Positions 25,481 through 37,019 of a DNA stretch of 64,000 nucleotides are shown here, in pieces. Below the pieces are notes generated by a model. That model worked only from the letters and a program-made list of their open reading frames with translations, was not told the origin of the DNA and did no database searches. Origin of the DNA: Gordionus sp. m RMFG-2023 (lineage: Eukaryota; Nematomorpha; Gordioida; Chordodea; Parachordodidae); NCBI RefSeq assembly GCF_954871325.1, contig NC_088777.1, positions 51,037,974-51,101,973 on the forward strand, read 5' to 3'. Numbering within the stretch: the stretch's first letter is position 1; every line of letters starts with the position of its first letter. A program made the translations under genes and the position numbers.

Positions 25481-26640
25481 TCCGAAACCTCTTAATTGAA
25501 CACTATGCATAGGATAGACTTTGGCCATTTTGCTGCCTATTATAATGTTAACGCTAAAAGGGAACTTGAATCTTAATCAATAAAAAATAGCAAGAATATA
25601 TATATAAAAAAATTAATAAAGATAAAATTTCTTTTATTTTAATATATTACTATGAAAATCTTATTTTAATATAAAATTATGATTAAATCGGTGCCTGATA
25701 CACCTGTGATTTAAAATAAATTGTAATTTAATTAGATTGATTGCTATAAATACATATTAGTATATAGTTTTTATAAATTAAAAACAATAAATTTGCCTTT
25801 ATTCTTGTTTTTTTAATAATAACCTTTAACTTAAGACCGAAAGTTTTAATAATTATTTCCGTTCGTTTTAACAAATGAGAAAGTTTTAATAGAAAATATT
25901 TACTCAATTTTAAGGCTAGATAAAGAAATATAGGAAATATTTAGTATTTGAATATGATTAGTTTAATATTATTTATATTATATATCTATTCGATTCCTAT
26001 CATAAATGGGTAATGTTAATTTTCAAATACAACATCTACATCAAAATATATAAATTAACTATGACAACGGTAATTTAAATGCTATAATTTCTTCCTTCAT
26101 AAGATAATTATATATGATATTTTTTATTTATATCTGAAATAAAATATTCAGATTTAATCCATTATAATAAGCCTAGCATATTATTTAATATATTTACCAT
26201 TTATTTTATTTCTTGGTTCTTTCAATTTATCTTTATATAAATGTATAATATAAATTATTTAATTTATCTTTATATACCCCATTTTTTTAAAGTTGTAGAC
26301 AAATGGCTACCATGGGTTACTTATTATAAGAGTTCCTTGTACTCCTATTAATATGACTTACTCACCTATGGCTCAACACCAGTAATTAAGGATAATCGAT
26401 TTTTTGAATTATTTTGTATATATAAATTGAAAATGTTCATCTTCATATTTGTAAAAATTATATCTATAGGTCTTTCATTCAAATTTATTATTTAATACCT
26501 TTAAAATAATTAGATATTTCAATCAATTTTATTGTGACCCATCAATCTTTACTGAGGTGTCAATTTAATTAGTTTTAGCTATCAGTGGTGAGCTGGCAAC
26601 ACTGTCGAGAGCCTCAACCTAGTCTTTTTTTTAAAAAACG
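25481..26640. other. AT-rich intergenic DNA
   Basis: No gene, repeat or RNA feature that I can support. Confidence 0.3.
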
Positions 26641-26850
26641 GCTAAGGCTGTATTTATAGAGGGATCCAAGGTACGATTTACAGCTGATCAATTTTTAAAT
26701 TATGTTTATGAGACTAATTTTTCTTTAATATAAATTTTTATATTTCACTCATGATAATAATTTATGAATTGTTGATTTCAATAAATAAAATTGATCTCAT
26801 AAACAGCTATAAAAATCGATTAGCTGGGAATACGTGCAGGAACAAATTCC
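26640..26850. repeat. imperfect foldback, possible old MITE
   Basis: About 55 bp around 26665-26720 (with AGCTGATCAATTTTTA and GTTTATGAGA) pairs imperfectly with the inverse at 26787-26845 (AGCTAATCGATTTTTA in inverse reading). The centre is AT-rich and non-coding. No clean target duplication was found, so the ends are uncertain. Confidence 0.4.
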
Positions 26851-27117
26851 CACCATAAAAGCAGGTTAATTCAAGGCTCTTACTCTTACTTAAGCCTCAA
26901 GATTTTCCCCATATGGGGGAAAAGTTTGTTTTTGCTATAAATTAAGATAAGGAAAATAAGCAACATCTAATGATATTGGTAAGGCCAAAAAATATATTTA
27001 AAAAAAGATAAATTAAAAAAATTAAAAAATGTAATTTATATATTTTGTTCTATTTTTTTCAAAACTTATATTTTATTCTGAAAGTATGAGTGAAAATTAT
27101 GAAATTTTTCTTGATAA

Positions 27118-27129
27118 CCCCCCCCCCCC
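27118..27129 (+). repeat. poly-C tract (12 C)
   Basis: An uninterrupted C run in AT-rich spacer, following CTTGATAA. See the poly-G finding. Confidence 0.95.
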
Positions 27130-27375
27130 TTTTCTTCTTAAAAATTTCAAATTCGCTACTATTTTTAAATAAAATTTAACATAAATAAGCATTCATTAAA
27201 TTTTAATGTAATAGCTCAGAAACCTATTCTGGTAAAAAAAAAACTAATCAAATTTATTTATAAATAGAGTAGTTATATCTGTTGAGTTTAGATTATAAAA
27301 TATTCTCCGATTATATGGAGTCATTTAATTTTTAGTACTTTTCTTGTAATTATTTTGTGTTATTTATATTTATTT

Positions 27376-27389
27376 GGGGGGGGGGGGGG
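27376..27389 (+). repeat. poly-G tract (14 G)
   Basis: An uninterrupted G run, 250 bp from the poly-C tract. The two could pair as a foldback in single-stranded DNA or RNA. Confidence 0.95.
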
Positions 27390-27749
27390 TAGATTGGTTT
27401 TATTTTTTTAGTGTTGTCCTTTTTATTTTTATCAAATAAATATTTTTTTCTTTACTTTTTCATGTTTTTATAAACAAGTTTTTAATAAATATTTTTAAAA
27501 TATTCATAAATGAATCTAACCAAAAAATAATAGATTTTAGTGGAATATACTAGAATCGCGCTTAATCAAAATATTAATATTAATATTATTTTAAGCTTAG
27601 CAGCATTTGTCTTAGGTTCTTGGGTCAAAAATATCTAAATTTAAACTGTTTAATTTTAGGTTACGCGATGGCTTAATTATGCCATGGTAACCAGCAGATT
27701 TATAGCTAGTGTTATGAACAGGAAGAGGAAAGGAGCCATTTGTCTATAT

Positions 27750-28510
27750 ATCTTAGAGCAAGGTAAACATCCATGGTAATAGCTAGCTAAAAATATTTGT
27801 TCGGTTCATATAAGACTATACTTTATTTTTAATTGATTAATAAAATTTAATATCTTTTTTATTACCTATAGTTGTTTGGACTATTTTTTTACAATAAATA
27901 AAATAAAATAGTTCCTTTTAAAACTATATATTTAATTATTAAAATATATATTTCAATTTTCAATGTTAAATAAAAAGAAAATGATAAGGCTGTTCCGGCT
28001 TCTGTTAAATAATTGTGGGTGAAATAATTACATTAATTTGTGATTCTAATACCTTGATATATATTTATATATTAATTTATTTACTCTAAAATATATTCCT
28101 TCCATAGGAGTGAATATGTATATATATAATATCTGCACCTTCTTAACCATGGCAAATGCATGGGATCTTATTATAAATATTGAAACATTAGATAATTAAA
28201 TTTTTAAAAAAATGTTAATATTTAAAACGAATTTCTGATAGAGGAAGTTTTAAAATATCAATAAATATGGAATTTTGGTTAGCTAGTTCACAATATCTTT
28301 TTATTTATTATACTATTTGTTTTTTTTAAAAAATTAATTTTTTAGTAAAATGATATTTTCTAAGAAATATTTTAACCTATTAAAATAAAAAACAAAAATA
28401 TTTGTTTACGATGCAATACATCTTTGTAATACGAAAAAATACAATAAGCAAATGCAAATAATATTATAAAATTTTTTCTATCATTTTATATTTCGTTAAA
28501 TTTAATTGAT
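27750..28510 (-). repeat. gene-unit repeat, copy A (shortened)
   Basis: This is the most proximal copy of the repeated unit found again at 28590-30218, 30285-31456 and 40150-42237. Landmarks shared with the others are CCATGGTAATA near 27770, AAGGCTGTT, CTTCTTAACCATGGCAAATG, GAAATATTTTAAC, and the end block TTTCGTTAAATTTAATTG. It lacks the middle part that holds the signal-peptide exon in copies B to D, so it cannot encode the small protein. Confidence 0.75.
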
Positions 28511-28589
28511 AGAGAGAGATGGGTTGTTACATTTAAAATTTTGTAAGTTTTAGTAAATATCTTAATAAGCTAATTTAATATATATATAC

Positions 28590-30218
28590 ATTTTATAAAA
28601 TGAATATGATATGTCATTTAAAGGATGGTAAACTTCCATGGTATTAGCGATTTAAATATATTTGGTTAATACAGGATTATACTTTATTTTAAATTGAATA
28701 ATAAAATTTAATTTTATTATATTTGCTAATATTTTGGATTCTTTTTTTCTTAAAATAAACAAAATATAATAGTTTCTTTTAAACGATATTTTTAATTACT
28801 AAAATATGTTTCTAATACAATTTTTTCAATGTATAAAAAATGAAAAAAGGCTATTCTAGCTTTTAAATAATTACATTAATTTGTGATTCTAATGTTTTTA
28901 AAAATCGTTTTATTAGTTTATTAAATATACTTTTCAAAGACAATGTATATATAAATCTACACCTTCTTAACCAGGGCAATGACTGGGATTTAAATATAAA
29001 TATTGATATTTTCTTTCTCGGTATAGACCAGAAAATAATGCATCTACGTTTGAACTTCTACCTATTTAAAACAATGGAAGGATTTCTAAAAATGGTTGTC
29101 TCAAAAACATTCTTCATAAACTTAGGAAAAACATGAATATTGCATCCGTCTTACAATAATTCTCCAACTACAATAAGATACCCCATCTAGTAATAATCGT
29201 ACTTCTAGAAAACTCATATTTATATGACATTATTTATTTTGAAATTTGCTTATTTTGTTTAAAATTTCTAATATAAATATTAAAGTCAGAAACAAACTAA
29301 AATGATATATATATAAAATGTGAACGCATTCTGGCCCTATAAGCAATTCGTTTATAATTTCATTAAAATTAAAAAGAGTTGCATGAGATTGTATAATTAA
29401 ATTTATAAAGAAATTTAATATTTACCCCGAATAATAGATATATGAAAAAATATATTATAAGATTATATATTACCTTCTTTAGATGCAACATAATAAAAAT
29501 TACATATTATTTTTATAATTGAATAATGTATCTTTAAAAATTGATATATAAAATATATTAACTACCATATTTATAATTTCAGACCTAAGATTAGTGAAGA
29601 TTTTTAAAAAATAATCTTTCGAAATTATTTTAAACGGGTTACTTGGCCCGGCCTTATAAATTTTTTCTGCACTTACTTACAGATCTCTGTTTCTAGGTGA
29701 ACTCTTAACTTAATGTAATTAGCGTAAATTTTATAAAAAATATTGAAAAAACTGTTGAAGTTAAACAATATTTATAAATAAATCAACATATATAAATCTT
29801 GTTTGCCATTTAAATTCATAACAAAGAAATCCATCAGGAAGATAAGTAGAATGAGGAATATCATAATTTTAATTAAATTTTGGATATATCCTTTAAAAAT
29901 AGCTATTATTAAAAACAAATTTCTTATATAGGAAGTTTAAAAATATAAAAATTTAATAATGGAGTTCTGATTAGCTAGTTCGCAAAATTTTTTATTTATT
30001 ATATTAATTATTTTTATTTTAAAAAAATAATTTTTTTAGTACAATGATCTTTTCTTAGAAATATTTTAACTTACAAAAAAATTAAAAACAAAAATAATTT
30101 GCTTACGATGCAATCCATCTGTGTAATAATACGAATAAATAAAATAATGCAAATAATTTTATAAAAAAATTTCTATCAATTTTATATCTCGTTAAATTTA
30201 ATTGGAGGGGGGGGGGGG
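28590..30218 (-). repeat. gene-unit repeat, copy B
   Basis: A full copy of the unit, enlarged by about 200 bp of unrelated sequence near 29030-29220. It ends in TTAAATTTAATTGGAG followed by 12 G (30207-30218). Its minus strand keeps a signal-peptide exon at 29807-29864 reading MIFLILLIFLMDFFVMNLN, followed by a GC-type donor (GCAAAC). The second-exon region (around 29680-29710) carries a TAA where copy C has CAA. The microexon acceptor AG is also changed, so this copy is probably inactive. Confidence 0.75.
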
Positions 30219-30284
30219 TGTAAGGGTCGCCTTTAAGAATTTGAAAGTTTATATAAATATCATCTTAATTTTAAGCAAATTCTA

Positions 30285-31456
30285 GATATCCATTATAAAT
30301 GAATACGATATGTCATTTAGAGGAAGAAAAACTTCAATGGTAATAACTAGTTAAAAATATTTTTTCGAAAGTCGAATAATAATATTTAATATCTTTATAT
30401 TTGCTAATATTTTGGACTCCTCCATTTTTACAATAAATAAAATATAATATTTCCTTTTAAACGATATTTTTAATTATTAAAATATATTTCTAATTCATTT
30501 CAATGTTAATAAAAAGAGAAAATTTTAAGGCTGTTGAGGCTTTTATGGGTTAATTAATTACAAACTATAATAATATATATAAAATAAGAACGCATTCTGG
30601 CCTATAGACAATTAATTTATAATTTCATTAAAATCAAAAAGAGTTGCATGAGATTGTATAATTAAAATTATAATGTAATTTAATATTTACCCCGATTAAT
30701 AGATATATGAAAAAATGTATTATAATTAATATAAAGCTTATATATTACCTTCTTTAAATGCTACATAACAAAAATAACTTATTATTTATATGATTGAATA
30801 AAGTATTTTCAAAAATTGATGTTAAAATATAGCAATCCTACCATATTTATAATTTCAGACTTAAGATTACCTGATAAGATTTTTAAAAAATTACAAGGGT
30901 ATATGGCCCTGCTCCACTTACTTGCAGATCTCTGTTCTCGACATTTGAACTCTTAACTTAATGTAATCAGCGTAAATTTAATAGGAAATATTGAAAAAAT
31001 TGTTGAAAGTTAAACAATATTTATAAATAAATCAACATATAAATTAAAATATTTTACTTACCTTTTAACTCCATAACGGAGAAATCCATCGTGAAGATTA
31101 TTAGAATAAGAAATTTTATCATAATTTCAATTAAATTATAGTTAATCTTCTTTTAAAAAATATTTAATATTAAAAACAAATTTCTGATATAGGAAGTTTT
31201 AAAATAAGAGAATTTAAAAATGGAATTTAGTTCGCTTTGTTTTTTATTTATTATATTATTTATTTTTATTTAAAAAATTAATTTTTAATAGAAAATTTCT
31301 TAGAAAATTTTAACTTATAAAAAAAATTAAAAACAAAAATGTTTGCTTACGATGCAATCCATCTATGTAAGACGAAAAAATTAAATAAAAAAGGTGAATG
31401 CAAATAATTTAATAAAAAAAATTTCTATCATATTTCGTTAAATTTAAATGGGGGAG
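30285..31456 (-). repeat. gene-unit repeat, copy C (best preserved)
   Basis: A full copy of the unit in tandem with copy B. Its length, about 1.25 kb between the homologous end blocks TTTCGTTAAATTTAA, is the likely basic period. It ends in a G-rich string (TGGGGGAGGGGGAG) instead of a pure G run. It contains the best-preserved exons of the small secreted protein on its minus strand (separate entry). Confidence 0.8.
30749..31122 (-). CDS. small secreted protein, exons 1-3 (unknown family)
   Basis: Exon 1 is 31062-31122 and starts at ATG 31120-31122: MIKFLILIIFTMDFSVMELK, an evident signal peptide, then G and a GTAAG donor. Exon 2 is 30922-30956 (AG before, GTAAGTG after) and in the phase left by exon 1 reads VKSSNVENRDLQ. 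A 12-base microexon, 30749-30760 between TATGTAG and GTAATA, would add HLKK without changing phase; copy D has LLKK. Introns are 105 and 161 bp. Downstream exons are not identified, so the product is incomplete as described. Copies B and D share exon 1 in the same phase (58 bp in B, one codon shorter), which supports coding rather than chance. Function unknown. Confidence 0.55.
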
Positions 31457-31619
31457 GGGGAGATAGGAGAGGTAGACGTCTACTTTAAAAAAATTAAAAA
31501 ATTCAATTTATCTCGTTTTTATAAAATGAATACGATATGTCATTTTCATAATTAAGAAGAATTTAACATATAATATCAGGTTAAGGATTTTTAATTGAAA
31601 AATGAGAAAAGTTACGATC

Positions 31620-31980
31620 TAAAAAGGAAATGGGTCAATCAAATAAAGTAAAGTGTCAATCAAAAAAGGAAAAATTTCAATCCCAAAGACTCAGGAAAAA
31701 GTCCGATCAAAAAAGGAAAAATGAAGTGTCAAACATAAAAGGAAAGGGTCAATCAAAAAGAAAAAAGGTTCAATTTGTTAAAAATGAAAAAAAAATTATT
31801 TTATCCCCCTCTTTTATTATGGTTAAGAAGAAAAAGTTTTTTTATTCCCTCTTTTGTTTATGTTAAAGTTAAATATAGTTTTTTAATACCCCTCCTTTGT
31901 TTACAATAAAATGAAAGTTAAAAAAAGGTTTCTCTTTTTGGTCCCTCTCTTGTTTTAAGTTAAACACAGTGAAAGTAAAA
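31620..31980 (+). repeat. two adjacent minisatellites
   Basis: 31620-31780 is a degenerate array of about 22-bp units (AAAAAAGGAAAAAGTGTCAATC-like). It creates a Lys/Ser/Gln-rich frame that I regard as a by-product. 31795-31980 holds about four units of 45-53 bp, each with CCCTCTTTTGTTTA and a GTTAAAG-like stretch. Confidence 0.7.
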
Positions 31981-34140
31981 CATATGGCTTTTGTGTTTTC
32001 TCTCACTTTACTGGATTTCTTACTTTAGGAGTCCTCAGTAAGGTGATCCGAAAATATGAGTTAGACCGTTGGGTCCGGGAGACCACCCTGCATCTCAAAG
32101 TATATTTCGTTTCGGGAAGTATAGGGGGGTAGGTTTTATCCCCAATTATGTACGATAAAACTAACACAACTCGTTTCCACAAAAACGTTCTTTTTTTTCA
32201 CTTTGAGCCAATTTATTAATTTAAAATTGCGCCTTTTTTTTGCTCGATTTTTTTATAGTTTAGATATACTTTATTTTTTCTGCAAAATAATTTTGAAAAT
32301 CTTTATTAATACACACTTTTTTATGTTTAAAATAATTTTGAAAATATATTAAAATAAACTTTTTTAGTTTTGTAAAATTTTGATTATAATAATTTTAGTT
32401 ATTTTGTTAAACAATAAATTTTGATAATAAATTATTATGACTAAGACCCGATTTAAAAATCATTTAAACAAAGTGTCTCAAAATTCTTCAAAAAAAATAA
32501 AAGTATCAATCAATAAAGAAAAATTCACATTCAAATGAAAATCGTTAATTTAAAAAAAAAAAAATTTTTTATCAAACTTTTCCTAAACTTAATTTATTTT
32601 TATTTTTTCTTTTTATTTTATTTCTAACTTTTTGCAATCTCTTCAAGTCTTTATTTTTCTTAATCTTTTAATAATTTTTCTTCTTCTCATTTTTAATCAT
32701 TATTTTCTTGCCTTTTTAAAAATTAATTTATCTAATTTCTAATTGGAAGATTATTTTTTTTTATTATTATTACACATTATTTTACTATAATTGCTAAATT
32801 AAATAAATAGATTAGTTTGTTATTATGTTTTTTAAAATTAATTTATTTAATTTCTTATTCTCAGTTCCTTTTTATATAAATATATTTTTTAATTTCATTT
32901 TTAATATATGTGCTTATATGTTTTTAATATATATTTTTAATTATAATTTGAAAGAAAATTTGTGAAAATTTGTTTTAGTATAATTCAAAAGACAAAAAAA
33001 GATTTTTTTTTATTATCAAATTTTTCTGAATTAAGTTAATCGTTTAGTTTGTTATTTCGTAACTTTATAACATTAAATAAGTTTGAACTATTATACCAAA
33101 CGATATATTAATTAGTAAAATATAGTCATGTTATAAATTCTTATTTATGAAAATTTAATATTTATACAAACAAGCATTGAGCAAGAATATTATTATTTTG
33201 TAAATATATTTTTAATACTATATTCTTTCATTTATGAATCATTAAACATAAAAATAAGGTATTTCTCATTCATTCTATTAAGTGAATACCTAAACGAAAA
33301 TTTTTTTGTTTTAAAAAATATAATCTTGAAGATATGGTAGTAATAAGGAAAAAAAATATTAATTGTACAACAGCTCTAATAATTGACGCGTTTAAAATGG
33401 GAAAGTATCATAAATAATAAATACTAAAGGCCACAAGAAAATAGAACGGGCAACGCCGAACATGGCGTTTCCAATTAAAATTTTGATAAATAAGGAAAGT
33501 TCTAATTCATCTAAATTTTATTTTTTCTTGCCAGTATCTATCTCTACTTTTTATATTTCCATCATAGATGTTCTACTTATTATTTATTGTTTGTTCTTAC
33601 CTTTTATTCTCCTTTCATTCTACCTCTTTCTAATTTGCCAGTCTACTCTCTAACTTTTTATTTGCTTTCATCATTACCTTCAATTTCATTTTCTCTGCTA
33701 TCTGCCATATTTCATTCCATTCCGTTCGTTTTTGTTTTTTTTATCATTCACGTTTCATTTTCCTAAATTTTCTTCCTTCTTTTTGACAGTTCAATTTATT
33801 TGTAACACTCTCTATCTCTATATTCTCTCAGAGCTTGTTAAGTCCTTGTCTCCAATTATTCCTTCCCACATTATTTTTTTTCCTCATTCATTTTTTGTTG
33901 CTGTTGCACTAAATTTGAGAAAGTTGGCATTTAAGTGGAAACTTGGTCGTATAGTTTGACAACGATTAGAATAGATATTTTTTATCCAAATATTTAATTT
34001 TTATTAAACTATTTTTTATTTAATATTCAATTATTATAATGTATACATAATACAGTCATTTATAAACTTAATCAAATAAATTAATCGGTAATATATTAAA
34101 TGACCTTAAAAATTTTTTACAAAAGAAAGATACTATTTAT
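31981..34140. other. AT-rich and pyrimidine-rich spacer
   Basis: 32020-32150 is less AT-rich (GTTGGGTCCGGGAGACCACC) with no recognisable gene. 33460-33950 is strongly pyrimidine-rich on the plus strand, giving Phe/Leu/Ser/Ile-rich frames that look like composition effects. Confidence 0.35.
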
Positions 34141-34149
34141 ATTTTTATT

Positions 34150-34600
34150 CCTACATACCATGCTCCATCTAATGGAATGGCGGAAAGAGCGATACGCACA
34201 GCAAAAAAATATGATTTATAAATTAGGTGGTTGGGATCATTGGTTTGTATGATATGATGTTAGCAGATGTTTTATAAATTATCACAAAGCGCCTCATTCG
34301 GTGACAAAAATTTCACCTGCAACTAGATTATTGGGTAGGGAATTGAGATGGAATTTCACCTGCAACTAGATTATTGAGTAGGGAATTAAGATGGAAATGG
34401 AATTTATTAAAGAATAATGACTTTGATGTTAGGTCTGATTTTAGTTTGTGAAAGTGGCCTCAAATGAAAAGTGACGTGGGGACTATCATTGGGAGGATTA
34501 GTAATGTCATGTAGGAAATTAAGATAGATCATAAAGTTGTGATTGCACACATTAATCAGATTATATCTTTGATAAACTTGATAATTAAATGTTCAATTAC
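34150..34600 (+). mobile_element. Ty3-type integrase fossil
   Basis: The plus strand reads YHAPSNGMAERAIRTAKK, the conserved P-x-x-N-G-x-A-E-R segment near the end of the Ty3/gypsy integrase catalytic core (the Glu is the last of the DDE triad). Downstream are a GGWDHWFV-like patch and a KAPHSVTKISPA-type motif, as is usual for integrases of this clade. It is a broken, isolated fragment without visible LTRs. Confidence 0.75.
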
Positions 34601-37019
34601 TTAACAATAAATTGTCGGTTAACATTTCGTTGTTAAAAATTAACCAAGATTTTATAAATTATGCGTATCTTATATTCTACTTTATAAATAACTTCATTTA
34701 TTCTCTTTATATTTATTCCAGTCCCAATTGTAATGAATTTATTGATTGTATTCTAAAGTAAGGAAACAACAATATTATAAAGATTTTATTAATTCCCTTT
34801 CTCATTAAATTTATTCCCTTCCCCATTGTAATACAATTATTGATTGGATTCAAAATAAGGAAACCACAATATTATAAAGATACATTTATTCCTTCTCTAA
34901 TTATATTAGCCCTTTCACCTCTATAATACATCTACTCCTTTAAACATTTTTTGTTACTTTCAATGTATATATGTTAAGGTGTTATTTTATTATTTGTTCA
35001 ATTTATTTTATTTGACTTTACATGTCCACTTAAATGTTTTTATTTTGAGGCGTCAATTTAACATATTATCATGAAGGACCTAATATAAAATCTAATTACC
35101 TGATATTTTTTATCTTTAATAAAATAGTTTGTTTCTCAATCAATACTATATCAGAATTTTTCTCATATATTATTACCCCAACTCATTCTATACTACTTAC
35201 CCCTACAATATTACTACATCAAATTTCCCCACACTTTGGAAAATTTTATGTTCTCGTAATTATCATTTTTAGAAAAAGTTCCCCCCTACTCATCCCCACC
35301 CCCTCTTCCCCAAAAATAGATTACTATAAACAATAATCTGAAAGGGAAATAAGTAAAAGCTAATAACTTTTAAAAATAATTAATATAATTTCAAATTTTT
35401 AGAAAAAAAAGAGCATAATAGAAATAAAAGTATACTTTAAAAAATATAATATGGCCAAAGGTTTGCAATGTGTGGACTTAAAGACTATACCAAACTAATT
35501 GCCCCCCCCCATCAACTCTCACTCCCCCTTCCACATAGTTATTTCTTTGCTACGTGCCTATGTATAGTTTATCTAATATATGGTTAACTATTATTCTATT
35601 TTTATAAAATCTAATCTTCTAAAATCTAATTAAATTTAATATAAAAATCCATTATTTTATATTTTCTAACAAAAATTTAAATATACTGTTTAACGTTTAT
35701 TAAATTATATAGAAGTTATATATGTATATATAATTATTGATATATATTTTATAATATCAAATCATCGTTTTTAAAATATGAAGTTAGTAAAATTTAAAAT
35801 ATATACTTGGTAAAATGGCTAAATAATAAAAGATATTTTAATATTGGAATACTATTTATTAAAGTATCTTACAACTACCTATTTTAACATTGAAATAAAA
35901 TCTTTTATATTAGCCTTAAAAGTAAGAAAACAAGTAAAATTTTAAATACCTTAAATTTACATCCACACTAACATTATAACAAAATTAATAAATCTCAGCC
36001 TTCTGGAAATTTAGCCAAACCACTAATTAAGATATAACCATCCAACATTAAAGATATCTGTCTATTAATATACATTTATCAGCAAAACTAAATCTCTTTT
36101 GTGCATAAGGTATAAAATCTGCTGAGTAAAAAATATAGTCAAAAAATAAAATATTAACATAGAAATAAGTAAAATCTTAAATAACATATTTTTAGGGTCA
36201 TTTACAGAAATAAAAATTCAATCATTTAAAGAAGTTCGTTAGATTTAAGCAATAAAAGCTAGAATAAATCGACAAGAATCAAGTTGATACTATAATAAAT
36301 AAGAGCTGGAAAAGAAACTAGAAGTAATTGAATGATAAAAAAATCGTTAAAGGTTAGAGATGAGGATTTTAATTTAGTAGACTAAATTAAAAGGATTAAT
36401 TATTGAAATAAACGGGTGGGCTAATTTTAGTGGAAGGATATTGTGATAATTTAATAAAAAAAATTTATATTAAATATTAGTTTTATTATAATTTATAACA
36501 AATTTATATAAGTTATGAAGTATTGTTATTCACAGACTATCAGGAGATCTTGTTAATATGTTTTTATGTAAATGATATGTTTAGAGATTGTATGATACGC
36601 GGAAGAATTTTAGATATTTTTTTTCTTTTTATTTCAAATTTCAAAATATGTAAATTTTTATTTGTTTTAAATTCATAATTTTATTTTGCTTTTAATTTTG
36701 TTATCCATAGTTAAAAAGAGTCCCATTAAGATTTTGCTCATTGGTGACGCAAATGTTTGTACCTTAGTTTACCAAATCACCTATTTATCTTTGTATTTGC
36801 TTTATTTAATAAATTTGTTTTATTATAAAATGCATCTCTTCTTCAGAATATTTTAGAAGATTTAAGCTTTCATTTTTCAAAAAGAATCCACTCCTTATTT
36901 CATATTTATTCAGGTTCTAGACCAAATCTAAAAAATAATTTTTTATTTTTAATTTATAGAAGATTGAAAAGAATATTATTATTTAGATTTTGCAATGATT
37001 TGTAAACAATGTGGCCATT
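34601..37019. other. AT-rich spacer with C-rich patches
   Basis: No gene is supported. 35280-35580 has C-rich patches including a 9-C run (35502-35510). The stretch CCTTCCACATAGTTATTTCTTTGCTA has a weak counterpart near 40070-40130, suggesting another dispersed repeat. Confidence 0.3.

Noticed and set aside
27750-31456. CRISPR-like or satellite interpretation of the repeated units
   Set aside because: Units exceed 1 kb, contain splice-bordered exons and have no regular spacers.
31630-31866. Lys/Ser/Gln-rich 78-residue frame
   Set aside because: Generated by a degenerate 22-bp minisatellite.
33462-33959. Two Phe/Leu/Ser-rich plus-strand frames, membrane-protein-like
   Set aside because: The whole segment is pyrimidine-rich; the frames reflect composition, and the ends show no exon borders or homology.
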